NCBI GenBank assembly: GCA_965267605.1
Contig: OZ254088.1
Coordinates: forward strand, 62,001 to 126,000
DNA from: G965267605 sp965267605
GTDB taxonomy: Bacteria > Bacteroidota > Bacteroidia > Flavobacteriales_E > Vicingaceae
DNA: 64,000 bases
Direction of reading: 5' to 3'
Of the stretch, positions 41,293-50,067 are shown piece by piece. The notes below the pieces were generated by a model. It saw only the letters and a list, made by a program, of their open reading frames with translations, was not told the DNA's origin and made no database searches. The position numbers and the translations under genes were made by a program. Position 1 is the stretch's first letter. The number at the start of each line of letters is the position of its first letter.

Positions 41293-43403
41293 TGGTACAG
41301 GACAAAAAGACAATGATGACCCGTACCTACTTGGTGTACATCCTTATATGTGTCATGGGTGTTGCTGTGTTGATTCAGGCTGGACGGGTGCAGTTCCTTG
41401 AAGGGGACAAGTGGAAAGAGCAGGCAATGAACGCCACCATGGCAGTAAAGAACATTGACGCAATCCGGGGCAACATATATTCCAGCAATGGAAGTCTGTT
41501 GGCCACATCCATTCCTATCTACGACATCTATTTTGATCCGAATGCGCCAGCGATTACGGACTCTATTTTCCTTCATTCCGTCACTCCGTTAAGTAAAGCA
41601 CTAAGTGCGCGGTTCAAAACCAAGAGCTGGCAAGATTACCGCTCTGAACTATCCATGGCACGTGAGCGCGGCAAGCGTTACCACCTGATCAAACGTGGTG
41701 TGAAGTACAATGATCTTCAGGAAGTGAAGTCGTTTCCGCTGTTCGAAAAGGGTAGATATAAGGGAGGTTTTATATATGAGCAACGGAATAAGCGCGAGCA
41801 ACCGTTTTGGCCGTTGGCAGCCAGAACCGTTGGTATTCACCGTACAGAAGGAATTTCTGTTGGATTGGAGGGTGCATACAACGGTGTGCTGAAGGGAGTG
41901 CAGGGAAGAAGATTGATGCAGAAGATTCATGGAGGCGTATGGATGCCTCTTAACGATGACAATGAGCAAGACCCGATTCCAGGTTACGATATCTACACCT
42001 CTATAGATATCAACATTCAGGACGTGGCGCAGTCGGCATTATTGGCTCAACTTTCAGAGCACAACGCGGATCATGGATGTGTAGTTGTAATGGAAGTGAA
42101 GACGGGCAGGATAAAGGCCATCGCTAACCTCAAAAGAACTTCCGAAGGGAAGTACTACGATACCTATAACTATGCTATCGGTGAGAGCACGGAACCAGGC
42201 TCAACCTTCAAGCTTATCACGCTAATGGCCGCACTGGAAGATGGTGTTACGGACATCGATGAGATGATTGACACCGAAGACGGTAGTGTACAGTTCTACG
42301 ATCAGGTCATGTACGATTCCCATCGCGGTGGATATGGGAAGATCAGTGTTAAGCGAGGCTTCGAAGTTTCATCAAACACACTCTTTTCCAAGATGAATTG
42401 GAAGGGGTACAAATCTGATCCCGACAAGTTTATCAACCGCCTATATAACATGGGTGTCAATGAGATGACGGGAGTAGAGATTCCTGGTGAGGGTAGACCT
42501 CTTATCAAGAATACCAGAGACGAATCGTGGTCTGGAATTACGCTGCCGTGGATGGCCGTTGGGTACGAATCACGCATGACACCACTTCAAATACTCACAG
42601 TATACAATGCCGTAGCGAACAATGGAGTAATGGTAAAACCACGGTTCGTGGATCTGATCAAAGATAAAGGCGACATGATCCGCGAGGTGGAAACCGAGGT
42701 GCTTAATCCTTCCATTTGTTCTGAGGCAACAATTCAGAAACTTCAAGAGTGTCTTCGTGGTGTTGTTGAAAATGGTACCGCACGAAACCTGAAGGGTGGA
42801 TCGCTTGCCATAGCAGGAAAGACAGGTACTGCGCAGATCGCTAACGATAAGTACGGATATACTTACGAAAGCAAGATCAGTTACCAGGCCTCTTTCGCAG
42901 GGTACTTCCCAGCGAACAATCCTGAGTACTCATGTATCGTTGTAATAAACGCGCCATCTAATAATGTATACTACGGTAACCAGGTGGCCGGCCCAATCTT
43001 CAAGGAGATAGCCGAGAAGGTGTACTCCATGGAGCTTAGGCTTCACGATCCTGTTCAGTATAGCGAAGAGGAAGCAAATTCTCGCATCCCTTACTCGAAA
43101 TCCGGATACACAAGAGACCTCTCTTACTTGTTTGACGAACTCGGTTTTGAAACAAGCCAGGTGCCCTCATCGCCTTGGGTGGTTACTACAACAGGAAGCA
43201 ACAAGATCCAAATGGATGTGAGAAAGGTGAAGCCTGAGCTCATGCCTAATGTAACAGGTATGGGATTGCGTGATGCCATGTTCCTGTTGGAGAATATGGG
43301 TGCAGTGGTTAGATGTACGGGAAGTGGAACAGTGAAGAAACAATCAGTTGAAGTGGGTGCAACCATGTATAAAGGAATCAAAGTGAAGCTGGAGTTGGAA
43401 TGA
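41292..43403 (+). CDS. ftsI: Division-specific penicillin-binding protein with PASTA domain
   Basis: 703 residues. TM helix at about 12-31, pedestal domain, then the transpeptidase: SxxK at Ser304-Lys307 (EPGSTFKLIT), SSNTLFSK (SxN) and GKTGTAQIA. A C-terminal PASTA domain (LMPNVTGMGLRDAMFLLENMG) follows. It cross-links septal peptidoglycan with FtsW. The PASTA extension is usual in Bacteroidota and Gram-positive homologues and absent from E. coli FtsI. It overlaps murE by ATGA. Confidence 0.95.
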   Translation: MVQDKKTMMTRTYLVYILICVMGVAVLIQAGRVQFLEGDKWKEQAMNATMAVKNIDAIRGNIYSSNGSLLATSIPIYDIYFDPNAPAITDSIFLHSVTPLSKALSARFKTKSWQDYRSELSMARERGKRYHLIKRGVKYNDLQEVKSFPLFEKGRYKGGFIYEQRNKREQPFWPLAARTVGIHRTEGISVGLEGAYNGVLKGVQGRRLMQKIHGGVWMPLNDDNEQDPIPGYDIYTSIDINIQDVAQSALLAQLSEHNADHGCVVVMEVKTGRIKAIANLKRTSEGKYYDTYNYAIGESTEPGSTFKLITLMAALEDGVTDIDEMIDTEDGSVQFYDQVMYDSHRGGYGKISVKRGFEVSSNTLFSKMNWKGYKSDPDKFINRLYNMGVNEMTGVEIPGEGRPLIKNTRDESWSGITLPWMAVGYESRMTPLQILTVYNAVANNGVMVKPRFVDLIKDKGDMIREVETEVLNPSICSEATIQKLQECLRGVVENGTARNLKGGSLAIAGKTGTAQIANDKYGYTYESKISYQASFAGYFPANNPEYSCIVVINAPSNNVYYGNQVAGPIFKEIAEKVYSMELRLHDPVQYSEEEANSRIPYSKSGYTRDLSYLFDELGFETSQVPSSPWVVTTTGSNKIQMDVRKVKPELMPNVTGMGLRDAMFLLENMGAVVRCTGSGTVKKQSVEVGATMYKGIKVKLELE

Positions 43404-44863
43404 AACTGTTGAAGGACATATTATATAGGTGTGGAATTGAAGAGGTGGCAGGCTCAACCAATGTCGCTGTGGAGTCGGTTACGTTTGATTCACGAGCTGT
43501 TGAAACATTCTCACTTTTTATAGCAATTCGCGGTACGCAGGTGGATGGCCATGATTACATCCAATCAGCCATTGACGCTGGATGTGTTGCGATTGTGTGT
43601 GAAGAGATTCCCGATCAACCACCTGCAGAAGTAAGTTTCGTAAGGGTAAAGAATTCATCCATTGCCTTGGCATACATAGCCAGCAACTTCTACGATGAAC
43701 CTTCAGCTAAGCTAAAGTTGGTTGGTGTTACCGGAACCAATGGCAAGACCACCAATGCCACACTGCTTTACAATCTGTTTAAAGGACTTGGTAACAAGTG
43801 TGGATTGATCTCCACTGTGGAGTATAAGGTGGGAGATCAATCATTACCAGCTACCCATACAACTCCGGATGCCATAGCACTGAACAAGCTTATGGCCGAC
43901 ATGGTTGAAACGGGATGTACCCACTGTTTTATGGAGGTGAGTTCTCACGCCATCGTTCAGCACAGGACGGTCGGATTACATTTCGATGGCGCTGTTTTCA
44001 CCAACATTACGCACGACCATCTGGATTACCACAAAACATTTGATGAATACATCAAAGCCAAGAAGACACTCTTCGATGAGCTCCCGGAAACCGCATTTGC
44101 ACTGTACAACAGTGACGATAAGCACGGCTCCGTAATGGTGCAAAACACGAAGGCAAGAAAGCTCAGCTTCGGCCTCAAGGGCATGGCGGAGTACAAGGCC
44201 AAAATCATCGACAACCAGTTCAATGGCTTACAGTTAGAGATTGATAACAATGAGTTTTGGAGCAGGTTGGTGGGTGGCTTCAATGCATACAACCTGCTTG
44301 GTGTTTACGCAACTGCATTGCTTCTGGGTGAAGAATCTATGGCCGTGCTCACAGAGATGAGCAATCTGCAATCTGTAGACGGCCGTTTCCAGTACCTGAG
44401 AACCGAGGATGGTATTTCCGGCATTGTTGACTATGCACATACACCAGATGCACTTCAGAATGTGTTGAGTACGATCAAAGACATCCGAACGGGCAATGAA
44501 CAGGTAATCACGGTTGTAGGTTGCGGTGGAGACAGAGATGCAGAGAAGCGCCCAAAAATGGCGGCCATTGCGTGTGATATGAGCGACAAGGTAATTCTCA
44601 CTTCAGACAACCCAAGGTCAGAAAGCCCTGAAGGCATCATAACAGAAATGCAGCAGGGAGTGGACCCTGTACATCATAAGAAGGTGCTGAGTATTACAGA
44701 TCGCAGAGAAGCAATCCGTACGGCTTGCGCACTATCTGAATCAGGAGATATCATTCTGGTGGCTGGAAAAGGTCATGAGAAGTACCAGGAAATAAATGGG
44801 GAACGCTTTCCATTCGATGACCTCGAGGTCTTGGGTGAAGCACTAAATCTTACGGAGAGGTAA
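43400..44863 (+). CDS. murE: UDP-MurNAc-L-Ala-D-Glu:meso-DAP ligase
   Basis: 487 residues. P-loop GVTGTNGKTTNATL, THTTPDAIALNKLM, FMEVSSHAIVQHR (carbamylated Lys region follows as NITHDHLDYHKTF), VDYAHTPDAL and VVGCGGDRDAEKRP. The specificity motif DNPR (SDNPRSESPEGI) indicates meso-diaminopimelate as the added residue. It is a cytoplasmic step of peptidoglycan precursor synthesis. Its stop and the mraY start share one base. Confidence 0.96.
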   Translation: MKLLKDILYRCGIEEVAGSTNVAVESVTFDSRAVETFSLFIAIRGTQVDGHDYIQSAIDAGCVAIVCEEIPDQPPAEVSFVRVKNSSIALAYIASNFYDEPSAKLKLVGVTGTNGKTTNATLLYNLFKGLGNKCGLISTVEYKVGDQSLPATHTTPDAIALNKLMADMVETGCTHCFMEVSSHAIVQHRTVGLHFDGAVFTNITHDHLDYHKTFDEYIKAKKTLFDELPETAFALYNSDDKHGSVMVQNTKARKLSFGLKGMAEYKAKIIDNQFNGLQLEIDNNEFWSRLVGGFNAYNLLGVYATALLLGEESMAVLTEMSNLQSVDGRFQYLRTEDGISGIVDYAHTPDALQNVLSTIKDIRTGNEQVITVVGCGGDRDAEKRPKMAAIACDMSDKVILTSDNPRSESPEGIITEMQQGVDPVHHKKVLSITDRREAIRTACALSESGDIILVAGKGHEKYQEINGERFPFDDLEVLGEALNLTER

Positions 44864-46116
44864 TGCTATACTATCTGTTCGAATATCTGCAGCAATACGA
44901 CTTCCCAGGAGCCGGTGTATTTGATTACATCACCTTCAGGGCTGCCGCTGCGATCATCGTTTCCCTGATCATATCCATGCTGTTGGGTGGAAGGATCATC
45001 AACCTGTTGCATAGAAAACAAGTAGGTGAGACCGTTCGTGATCTTGGTCTTGAAGGTGAAGATCAGAAGAAGGGTACACCAACCATGGGTGGACTAATCA
45101 TTCTGGCTTCCATTCTTGTGCCAACGCTGTTGTTCGCCAAGCTAGAGAACATCTACATCATTATGATGTTAGTAGCCACAGTGCTGCTTGGACTGATCGG
45201 ATTTATAGACGATTACATTAAGGTATTCAAGAAGAACAAAGCGGGGCTCGCAGGGAAATTTAAGATCGTGGGCCAGATCGCTGTGGGTGCGATTGTAGGA
45301 TCTATCCTGTATTTCAACGATGATGTTCAGGTTTACCATAAGGTATCTGATGGTCAGGAACAGGTTGTTCAACAGCAAATTCCCGAAGACGACATTTTCG
45401 TTGCCGACAATGAGGTTACCTGGCAGCGCGCCAACTCATCTACTGTAACCACAATACCATTTGTTAAGGACAATGAGTTTGATTACGCGTGGATTACAGA
45501 TTGGATGTCTGACAATGCGCGAAGCTGGCTATGGGCCATTTTCATACCGATCGTGATCATCATCATCACCGCGGTTTCTAACGGAGCGAATATGACCGAT
45601 GGATTGGATGGCCTGGCTACAGGAACCTCTGCCATCATAGGCGTAACGTTGGCCATCTTCGCATATGTATCTGGTAACACTGTTTTCGCAGATTACCTGA
45701 ACATCATGTACATCCCGCAAACCGGTGAACTGGTTGTATTCATTGCCGCGTTTGTTGGGGGGTGTGTGGGCTTCCTTTGGTACAACTCATATCCAGCTCA
45801 GGTCTTCATGGGAGATACGGGAAGCCTGGCATTGGGAGGCATTATTGCAGCCTTCTCACTTGCGATCAGAAAAGAACTATTGATACCTGTGCTATGCGGG
45901 ATTTTCCTGATAGAGAATCTCTCGGTGATGCTACAGGTAGGGTACTTCAAGTACACCAAAAAGAAATATGGGGAAGGTCGGAGAATATTCAGAATGGCCC
46001 CTTTACACCACCACTACCAGAAGAAGGGTTACCACGAAGCGAAGATCGTATCACGCTTCTGGATTGCGGGATTGATGCTGGCGGTGTTGACCATTATCAC
46101 CTTAAAACTAAGGTAA
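44863..46116 (+). CDS. mraY: Phospho-MurNAc-pentapeptide transferase
   Basis: 417 residues, about 10 TM helices. Active-site segments: GTPTMGGLIILAS, IGFIDDYIKV (Asp pair), NMTDGLDGLATG, FMGDTGSLALGG and MAPLHHHYQKKGYHEAKIVSRFW. About 60 residues (roughly 150-210: DDVQVYHKVSDGQEQVVQQQ to DNEFDYAWITDW) are inserted after a mid-protein TM helix relative to the 360-residue E. coli enzyme; similar insertions occur in other Bacteroidota. It makes lipid I from undecaprenyl phosphate. Confidence 0.96.
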   Translation: MLYYLFEYLQQYDFPGAGVFDYITFRAAAAIIVSLIISMLLGGRIINLLHRKQVGETVRDLGLEGEDQKKGTPTMGGLIILASILVPTLLFAKLENIYIIMMLVATVLLGLIGFIDDYIKVFKKNKAGLAGKFKIVGQIAVGAIVGSILYFNDDVQVYHKVSDGQEQVVQQQIPEDDIFVADNEVTWQRANSSTVTTIPFVKDNEFDYAWITDWMSDNARSWLWAIFIPIVIIIITAVSNGANMTDGLDGLATGTSAIIGVTLAIFAYVSGNTVFADYLNIMYIPQTGELVVFIAAFVGGCVGFLWYNSYPAQVFMGDTGSLALGGIIAAFSLAIRKELLIPVLCGIFLIENLSVMLQVGYFKYTKKKYGEGRRIFRMAPLHHHYQKKGYHEAKIVSRFWIAGLMLAVLTIITLKLR

Positions 46117-46117
46117 G

Positions 46118-47449
46118 ATGGAAAAGCTCGTAGTGCTAGGGGCAGGAGAGAGTGGCATTGGAGCGGCATTATTAGGAGTAAAGAAAGGATACCAGGTAAT
46201 GGTGTCCGACCGAGATGGGATAGGAGAGACGGCTAAAGAGGTTCTTTCACATGTTGAAGTTGAGTTAGAGGTTGGTCATGCTTCCGAAAGGATCGATGAT
46301 GCAGACGTGGTGATCAAGAGTCCCGGTATACCGGATTCGGCAGAGGTGATCCAGAGGCTTAAGGGTCTCAACAAGGAGATCATTTCAGAGATCGAATTTG
46401 CTTACAGGTATTGTAACGGGAAGATCATCGGAGTTACAGGTAGTAACGGAAAAACGACCACCTCAATGTTGATTCATCACATCCTTTCCAACGGAGGATT
46501 GGATGTAGCGCTAACCGGAAACGTGGGAGTGAGTTTCGCAAGAACGATTGCTGAGAGAGATTACGATTACTACGTGGTTGAGCTAAGCAGCTTTCAGTTA
46601 GAGGAGCTGCCTTCGTTCAAACCGGATATCGCTATCGTATTGAACATTACACCAGACCATCTGGATCGATACGAGAGCTTTGATCACTATGCGATGGCTA
46701 AAATGAACATCACATCCAATCAACAGGAAGGAGATGCTTTCATATTCTGCGCAGACGATGAGAAGATCATGGAATGTCTGCAGAATACAGAAGTAAGCGC
46801 CTCCAGATACCCTTTCTCACTTCAACAAGTACAGGAACCCCTTGGGGCCTATATAGCAAATGAACAATTGATTATAAACCATATAAACCAACAGTTCAAA
46901 ATGTCCATATTCGAACTAGCCCTACAGGGCAAGCATAACCAGTACAACTCGATGGCAGCCGGGATCGCGGCCAAAATACTGGATTTGCGAAAAGATGTAA
47001 TACGTGAGAGTCTTTCAGATTTTCAGAACGTTGAGCATCGTCTGGAGTTTGTTGCCAAGGTACATGGCATCGAATTCATCAACGATTCCAAAGCCACCAA
47101 TGTGAATTCCACATGGTATGCGCTTGAAAGTATGACCAAACCGGTGATCTGGATTGCAGGTGGTGTAGATAAGGGTAACGATTACGATGCGTTGCTGGAC
47201 CTTGTTAAGGATAAGGTCAAGGCCATCGTTTGCCTGGGTCTCGACAACCAGAAGATCCACAAGGCCTTTGGAGACCACGTGGAAACCATTGTAGATGCTG
47301 CTACAGCGGATGATGCGGTGAAGGAAGCTTACGGTCTTGGCCGAAAGGGAGAGATCGTGCTACTCTCACCATGTTGCGCAAGTTTCGACTTGTTTGAAAG
47401 CTATGAAGACCGAGGACATCAATTCAAGATGGCAGTTAAGGGACTTTAA
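46118..47449 (+). CDS. murD: UDP-MurNAc-L-alanine:D-glutamate ligase
   Basis: 443 residues. N-terminal Rossmann LVVLGAGESGIGAALLGVKKG, P-loop GVTGSNGKTTTSMLIHHIL, VELSSFQLEEL, NITPDHLDRYESF, central FINDSKATNVNSTWYAL, and the C-terminal domain IWIAGGVDKGNDYDAL ... VLLSPCCASFDLFESYEDRG. All Mur ligase residues are present. The gene directly downstream (47459-47821) resembles its C-terminal domain. Confidence 0.96.
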   Translation: MEKLVVLGAGESGIGAALLGVKKGYQVMVSDRDGIGETAKEVLSHVEVELEVGHASERIDDADVVIKSPGIPDSAEVIQRLKGLNKEIISEIEFAYRYCNGKIIGVTGSNGKTTTSMLIHHILSNGGLDVALTGNVGVSFARTIAERDYDYYVVELSSFQLEELPSFKPDIAIVLNITPDHLDRYESFDHYAMAKMNITSNQQEGDAFIFCADDEKIMECLQNTEVSASRYPFSLQQVQEPLGAYIANEQLIINHINQQFKMSIFELALQGKHNQYNSMAAGIAAKILDLRKDVIRESLSDFQNVEHRLEFVAKVHGIEFINDSKATNVNSTWYALESMTKPVIWIAGGVDKGNDYDALLDLVKDKVKAIVCLGLDNQKIHKAFGDHVETIVDAATADDAVKEAYGLGRKGEIVLLSPCCASFDLFESYEDRGHQFKMAVKGL

Positions 47450-47458
47450 CAACCAACT

Positions 47459-47821
47459 ATGTCACATCCAATTCATGTAATAGAAACTACAGAACAGGCG
47501 ATCGAGCACTTTGGTGGCGGAGAAGACAAGCTGGTTTTGGTTGCCGGAGATAATGCAGCCAAGGACATCGAAGAGGTTATCACCAAAGAGCGAAACAGTG
47601 TACGTGCAGTTATTACCACAACGGCAACTGTTGAACAATTAATGAAAATGCTCGGGGACAAGAATGCATTTCTGATTACTGCAGCTAATGTGAATGAAGC
47701 TTTGCGTTATGCAACATTCACCTGTGTTAAAGGAGATCAGATTTATCTCATGAGCACGAAACACTTTGATCCATCGCAGGGAGATTTGGACATCTCTGCA
47801 CTTGTAAATGAGTTCAGCTAA
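47459..47821 (+). CDS. Small MurD C-terminal-domain-like protein in the dcw cluster
   Basis: 120 residues, soluble, with no signal or TM segment. I recognise no named family. Placed beside the MurD C-terminal domain, the order of motifs agrees: LVLVAGDNAAKDIEEVITK against VIWIAGGVDKGNDYDALLD, SVRAVITTT against KVKAIVCLG, MLGDKNAFLI against AFGDHVETIV, VNEALRYATFTCVKGDQIYL against DDAVKEAYGLGRKGEIVLL. Identity is low (about 20% by eye), so duplication of the domain is an inference. It starts 9 nt after murD and overlaps ftsW by 14 nt, so it is co-expressed with both. Confidence 0.6.
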   Translation: MSHPIHVIETTEQAIEHFGGGEDKLVLVAGDNAAKDIEEVITKERNSVRAVITTTATVEQLMKMLGDKNAFLITAANVNEALRYATFTCVKGDQIYLMSTKHFDPSQGDLDISALVNEFS

Positions 47822-48977
47822 CGAGTCAAATATTTTTCTGCCTTTCCGCTTCTTTCGCGGAGACAAGGTAATTTGGGTAGTCGTACTGCTGCTATCAGTG
47901 GTATCTATTCTCACGGTTTATAGTTCAATTGTAACGTTAGCATACAAGCATACAGATGGAGACACCATCCGTTATCTTGTTAAACACAGTAGCTTTCTCT
48001 TACTAGGTGTCGGTATCGCATTCGCTGCGCATAGTGTGAAATACAGCTATTATTCTAGAATAGCGCAGCTGGCATTTTACCTTTCTATCCCATTGTTGTT
48101 ACTTACCCTCATTGTAGGTAATGAGATCAATGATGCTCACCGTTGGTTGCCGATCCCAGGAACCAATTACAGTTTTCAGACTTCAGATTTTGCCAAAATA
48201 GCTTTGGTGATGTTTTTGGCCAGGGCCATCGCGCGGAAAGGTGGACAGTTGGATACGTTCAAGGAAGCATTCAAACACATCTTCTTACCCGTTATTCTGG
48301 TTTGCGGATTGATCCTGCCCGCAGACCTTTCAACAGCCGTTATGCTGTTTGGAACATCTATGGTAATGATGTTTGTAGGTAAGGTTCCTATGAAACACCT
48401 GCTCACCCTGTTGGGTATTGGCGTGGCTTCAATGCTATTGATAGTTCTCATTGGTAAGGCGGTGCCAGGTACTTTCAGCCGACTGGATACATGGACAGCC
48501 AGGGTGGAACGATTCATGGACGACAAGCCATCCGAAGGAGATTTTCAGGCCGACCAGGCTAAGATTGCTGTGGCTACCGGAGGTGTTATCGGAAAGGGTC
48601 CCGGAAGAAGCACACAAAGAAATTTCCTGCCACATCCATATTCCGATTTCATTTATGCAATAGTGATCGAAGAGTATGGCTTAGTGGGAGGGGCCATTAT
48701 ACTGCTGCTCTATCTCATTATGCTCTTTCGGGGTGTAAGGATTGCCGGAAGTGCCGAAAAGACATTTGGAACAGTCCTGGCATTTGGACTGGCATTCAGC
48801 CTGGTATTCCAGGCGCTCATTAACATGGCAGTTGCCGTTAACCTGTTTCCTGTAACAGGTCAGCCGTTGCCCATGGTAAGCATGGGGGGAACCTCAATTC
48901 TGTTCACCTTCCTTGCGGTTGGAATACTGCTAAGTATCAGTCGACAGGGAGCCAAAGAAACCGCGGTTGAAGCATAA
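47808..48977 (+). CDS. ftsW: Lipid II polymerase FtsW
   Basis: 389 residues, about ten TM helices. SEDS signatures: NDAHRWLPIPGTNYSFQTSDFAKIALVMFLA, PADLSTAVMLFGTSMVM, GGVIGKGPGRSTQRNFLPHPYSDFIYAIVIEEYG (in pieces) and FPVTGQPLPMVSMGGTSILF. Its SEDS family polymerises septal glycan with FtsI. The start overlaps the preceding small gene, and the end overlaps murG by 11 nt. Confidence 0.95.
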   Translation: MSSANESNIFLPFRFFRGDKVIWVVVLLLSVVSILTVYSSIVTLAYKHTDGDTIRYLVKHSSFLLLGVGIAFAAHSVKYSYYSRIAQLAFYLSIPLLLLTLIVGNEINDAHRWLPIPGTNYSFQTSDFAKIALVMFLARAIARKGGQLDTFKEAFKHIFLPVILVCGLILPADLSTAVMLFGTSMVMMFVGKVPMKHLLTLLGIGVASMLLIVLIGKAVPGTFSRLDTWTARVERFMDDKPSEGDFQADQAKIAVATGGVIGKGPGRSTQRNFLPHPYSDFIYAIVIEEYGLVGGAIILLLYLIMLFRGVRIAGSAEKTFGTVLAFGLAFSLVFQALINMAVAVNLFPVTGQPLPMVSMGGTSILFTFLAVGILLSISRQGAKETAVEA

Positions 48978-50067
48978 GTTCATCATAAGCGGAGGAGGAA
49001 CAGGAGGGCATATATTCCCAGCCATCGCCATTGCGAATGGATTAAAACAACGACTGGATGATCCGGAGATTCTTTTCGTAGGTGCAGAAGGCAGAATGGA
49101 GATGGAGAAGGTTCCACAAGCCGGATACAGGATCATCGGTTTGCCGATTATGGGATTGCAGAGGAGACTTACGCTCAAGAACCTGAAGGTCCCATTCATG
49201 TTGTTGAAGAGCCAGCAAATGGCCAAAAAGATTATACGGGAGTTTCAACCTGATGCTGCAATCGGTGTTGGAGGATATGCATCTGGTCCAACCCTCAACA
49301 AGGCCACGGGTATGGGTGTTCCGGGATTGATTCAGGAGCAGAATTCGTATCCAGGTATCACTAACAAGATTCTGGCTAAGAAGGTCCAGCGTATCTGTGT
49401 CGCTTACGATAATATGGAGCGTTTCTTCGATCCAAGCAAGATCGTGAAGACCGGTAATCCTATTAGAGCGGAGTTGCTGGAAACGTGTAGTGACCGTGAT
49501 GCAGGAATAGCACACTTTGAACTGGATCCGCAGAAGAGAACAGTATTGGTCGTTGGCGGGAGCCTCGGGGCGCGTACAGTAAATCAAGCGGTTTTGAATT
49601 ACGTTAAGCACCACCATGATCAGAGCTTCCAGTTCATTTGGCAGACGGGCAAGTACTATTACGAAAGCCTATTGGAAGAGATAAAGCCACTGAATGACCA
49701 CACAGTTCATATCATGCCATTCATCTCAGAAATGGGAAGAGCCTATGCGGCAGCGGATGTGGTGATTTCACGGGCAGGTGCTTTATCGATTTCAGAATTA
49801 AGTGCAGTAGGCAAGGCAAGTGTTTTTGTGCCAAGTCCCAATGTTTCTGAAGATCATCAAACCAAGAATGCGATGGCTTTAGTTGAACGCGATGCCGCTT
49901 TGATGATAAAGGATCAGGAAGTAACAGAAAAGCTTCCCGAAGTGCTCGGTTCCTTGCTTTCCAACAGTGGTAAGGTTCAGCAGTTGGAAGACAACATTAA
50001 GGCCATGGGCATTCTTGATGCGACAGACCGCATAGTGGATGAAGTGGTTAAACTGATAAAGGCGTGA
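48967..50067 (+). CDS. murG: UDP-GlcNAc:lipid I transferase MurG
   Basis: 366 residues. ISGGGTGGHIFPAIAIANGL at the N-terminus, GVGGYASGPTLNKATGMGVP, QEQNSYPGITNKILAKK, VVGGSLGARTVNQAVL and ISRAGALSISELSAVGKASVFVP (donor site). The start must be TTG 48967 inside the end of ftsW, because no ATG or GTG precedes the conserved GGGTGGH block in frame. This suggests translation coupled to ftsW. It makes lipid II. Confidence 0.95.
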   Translation: MKHKFIISGGGTGGHIFPAIAIANGLKQRLDDPEILFVGAEGRMEMEKVPQAGYRIIGLPIMGLQRRLTLKNLKVPFMLLKSQQMAKKIIREFQPDAAIGVGGYASGPTLNKATGMGVPGLIQEQNSYPGITNKILAKKVQRICVAYDNMERFFDPSKIVKTGNPIRAELLETCSDRDAGIAHFELDPQKRTVLVVGGSLGARTVNQAVLNYVKHHHDQSFQFIWQTGKYYYESLLEEIKPLNDHTVHIMPFISEMGRAYAAADVVISRAGALSISELSAVGKASVFVPSPNVSEDHQTKNAMALVERDAALMIKDQEVTEKLPEVLGSLLSNSGKVQQLEDNIKAMGILDATDRIVDEVVKLIKA

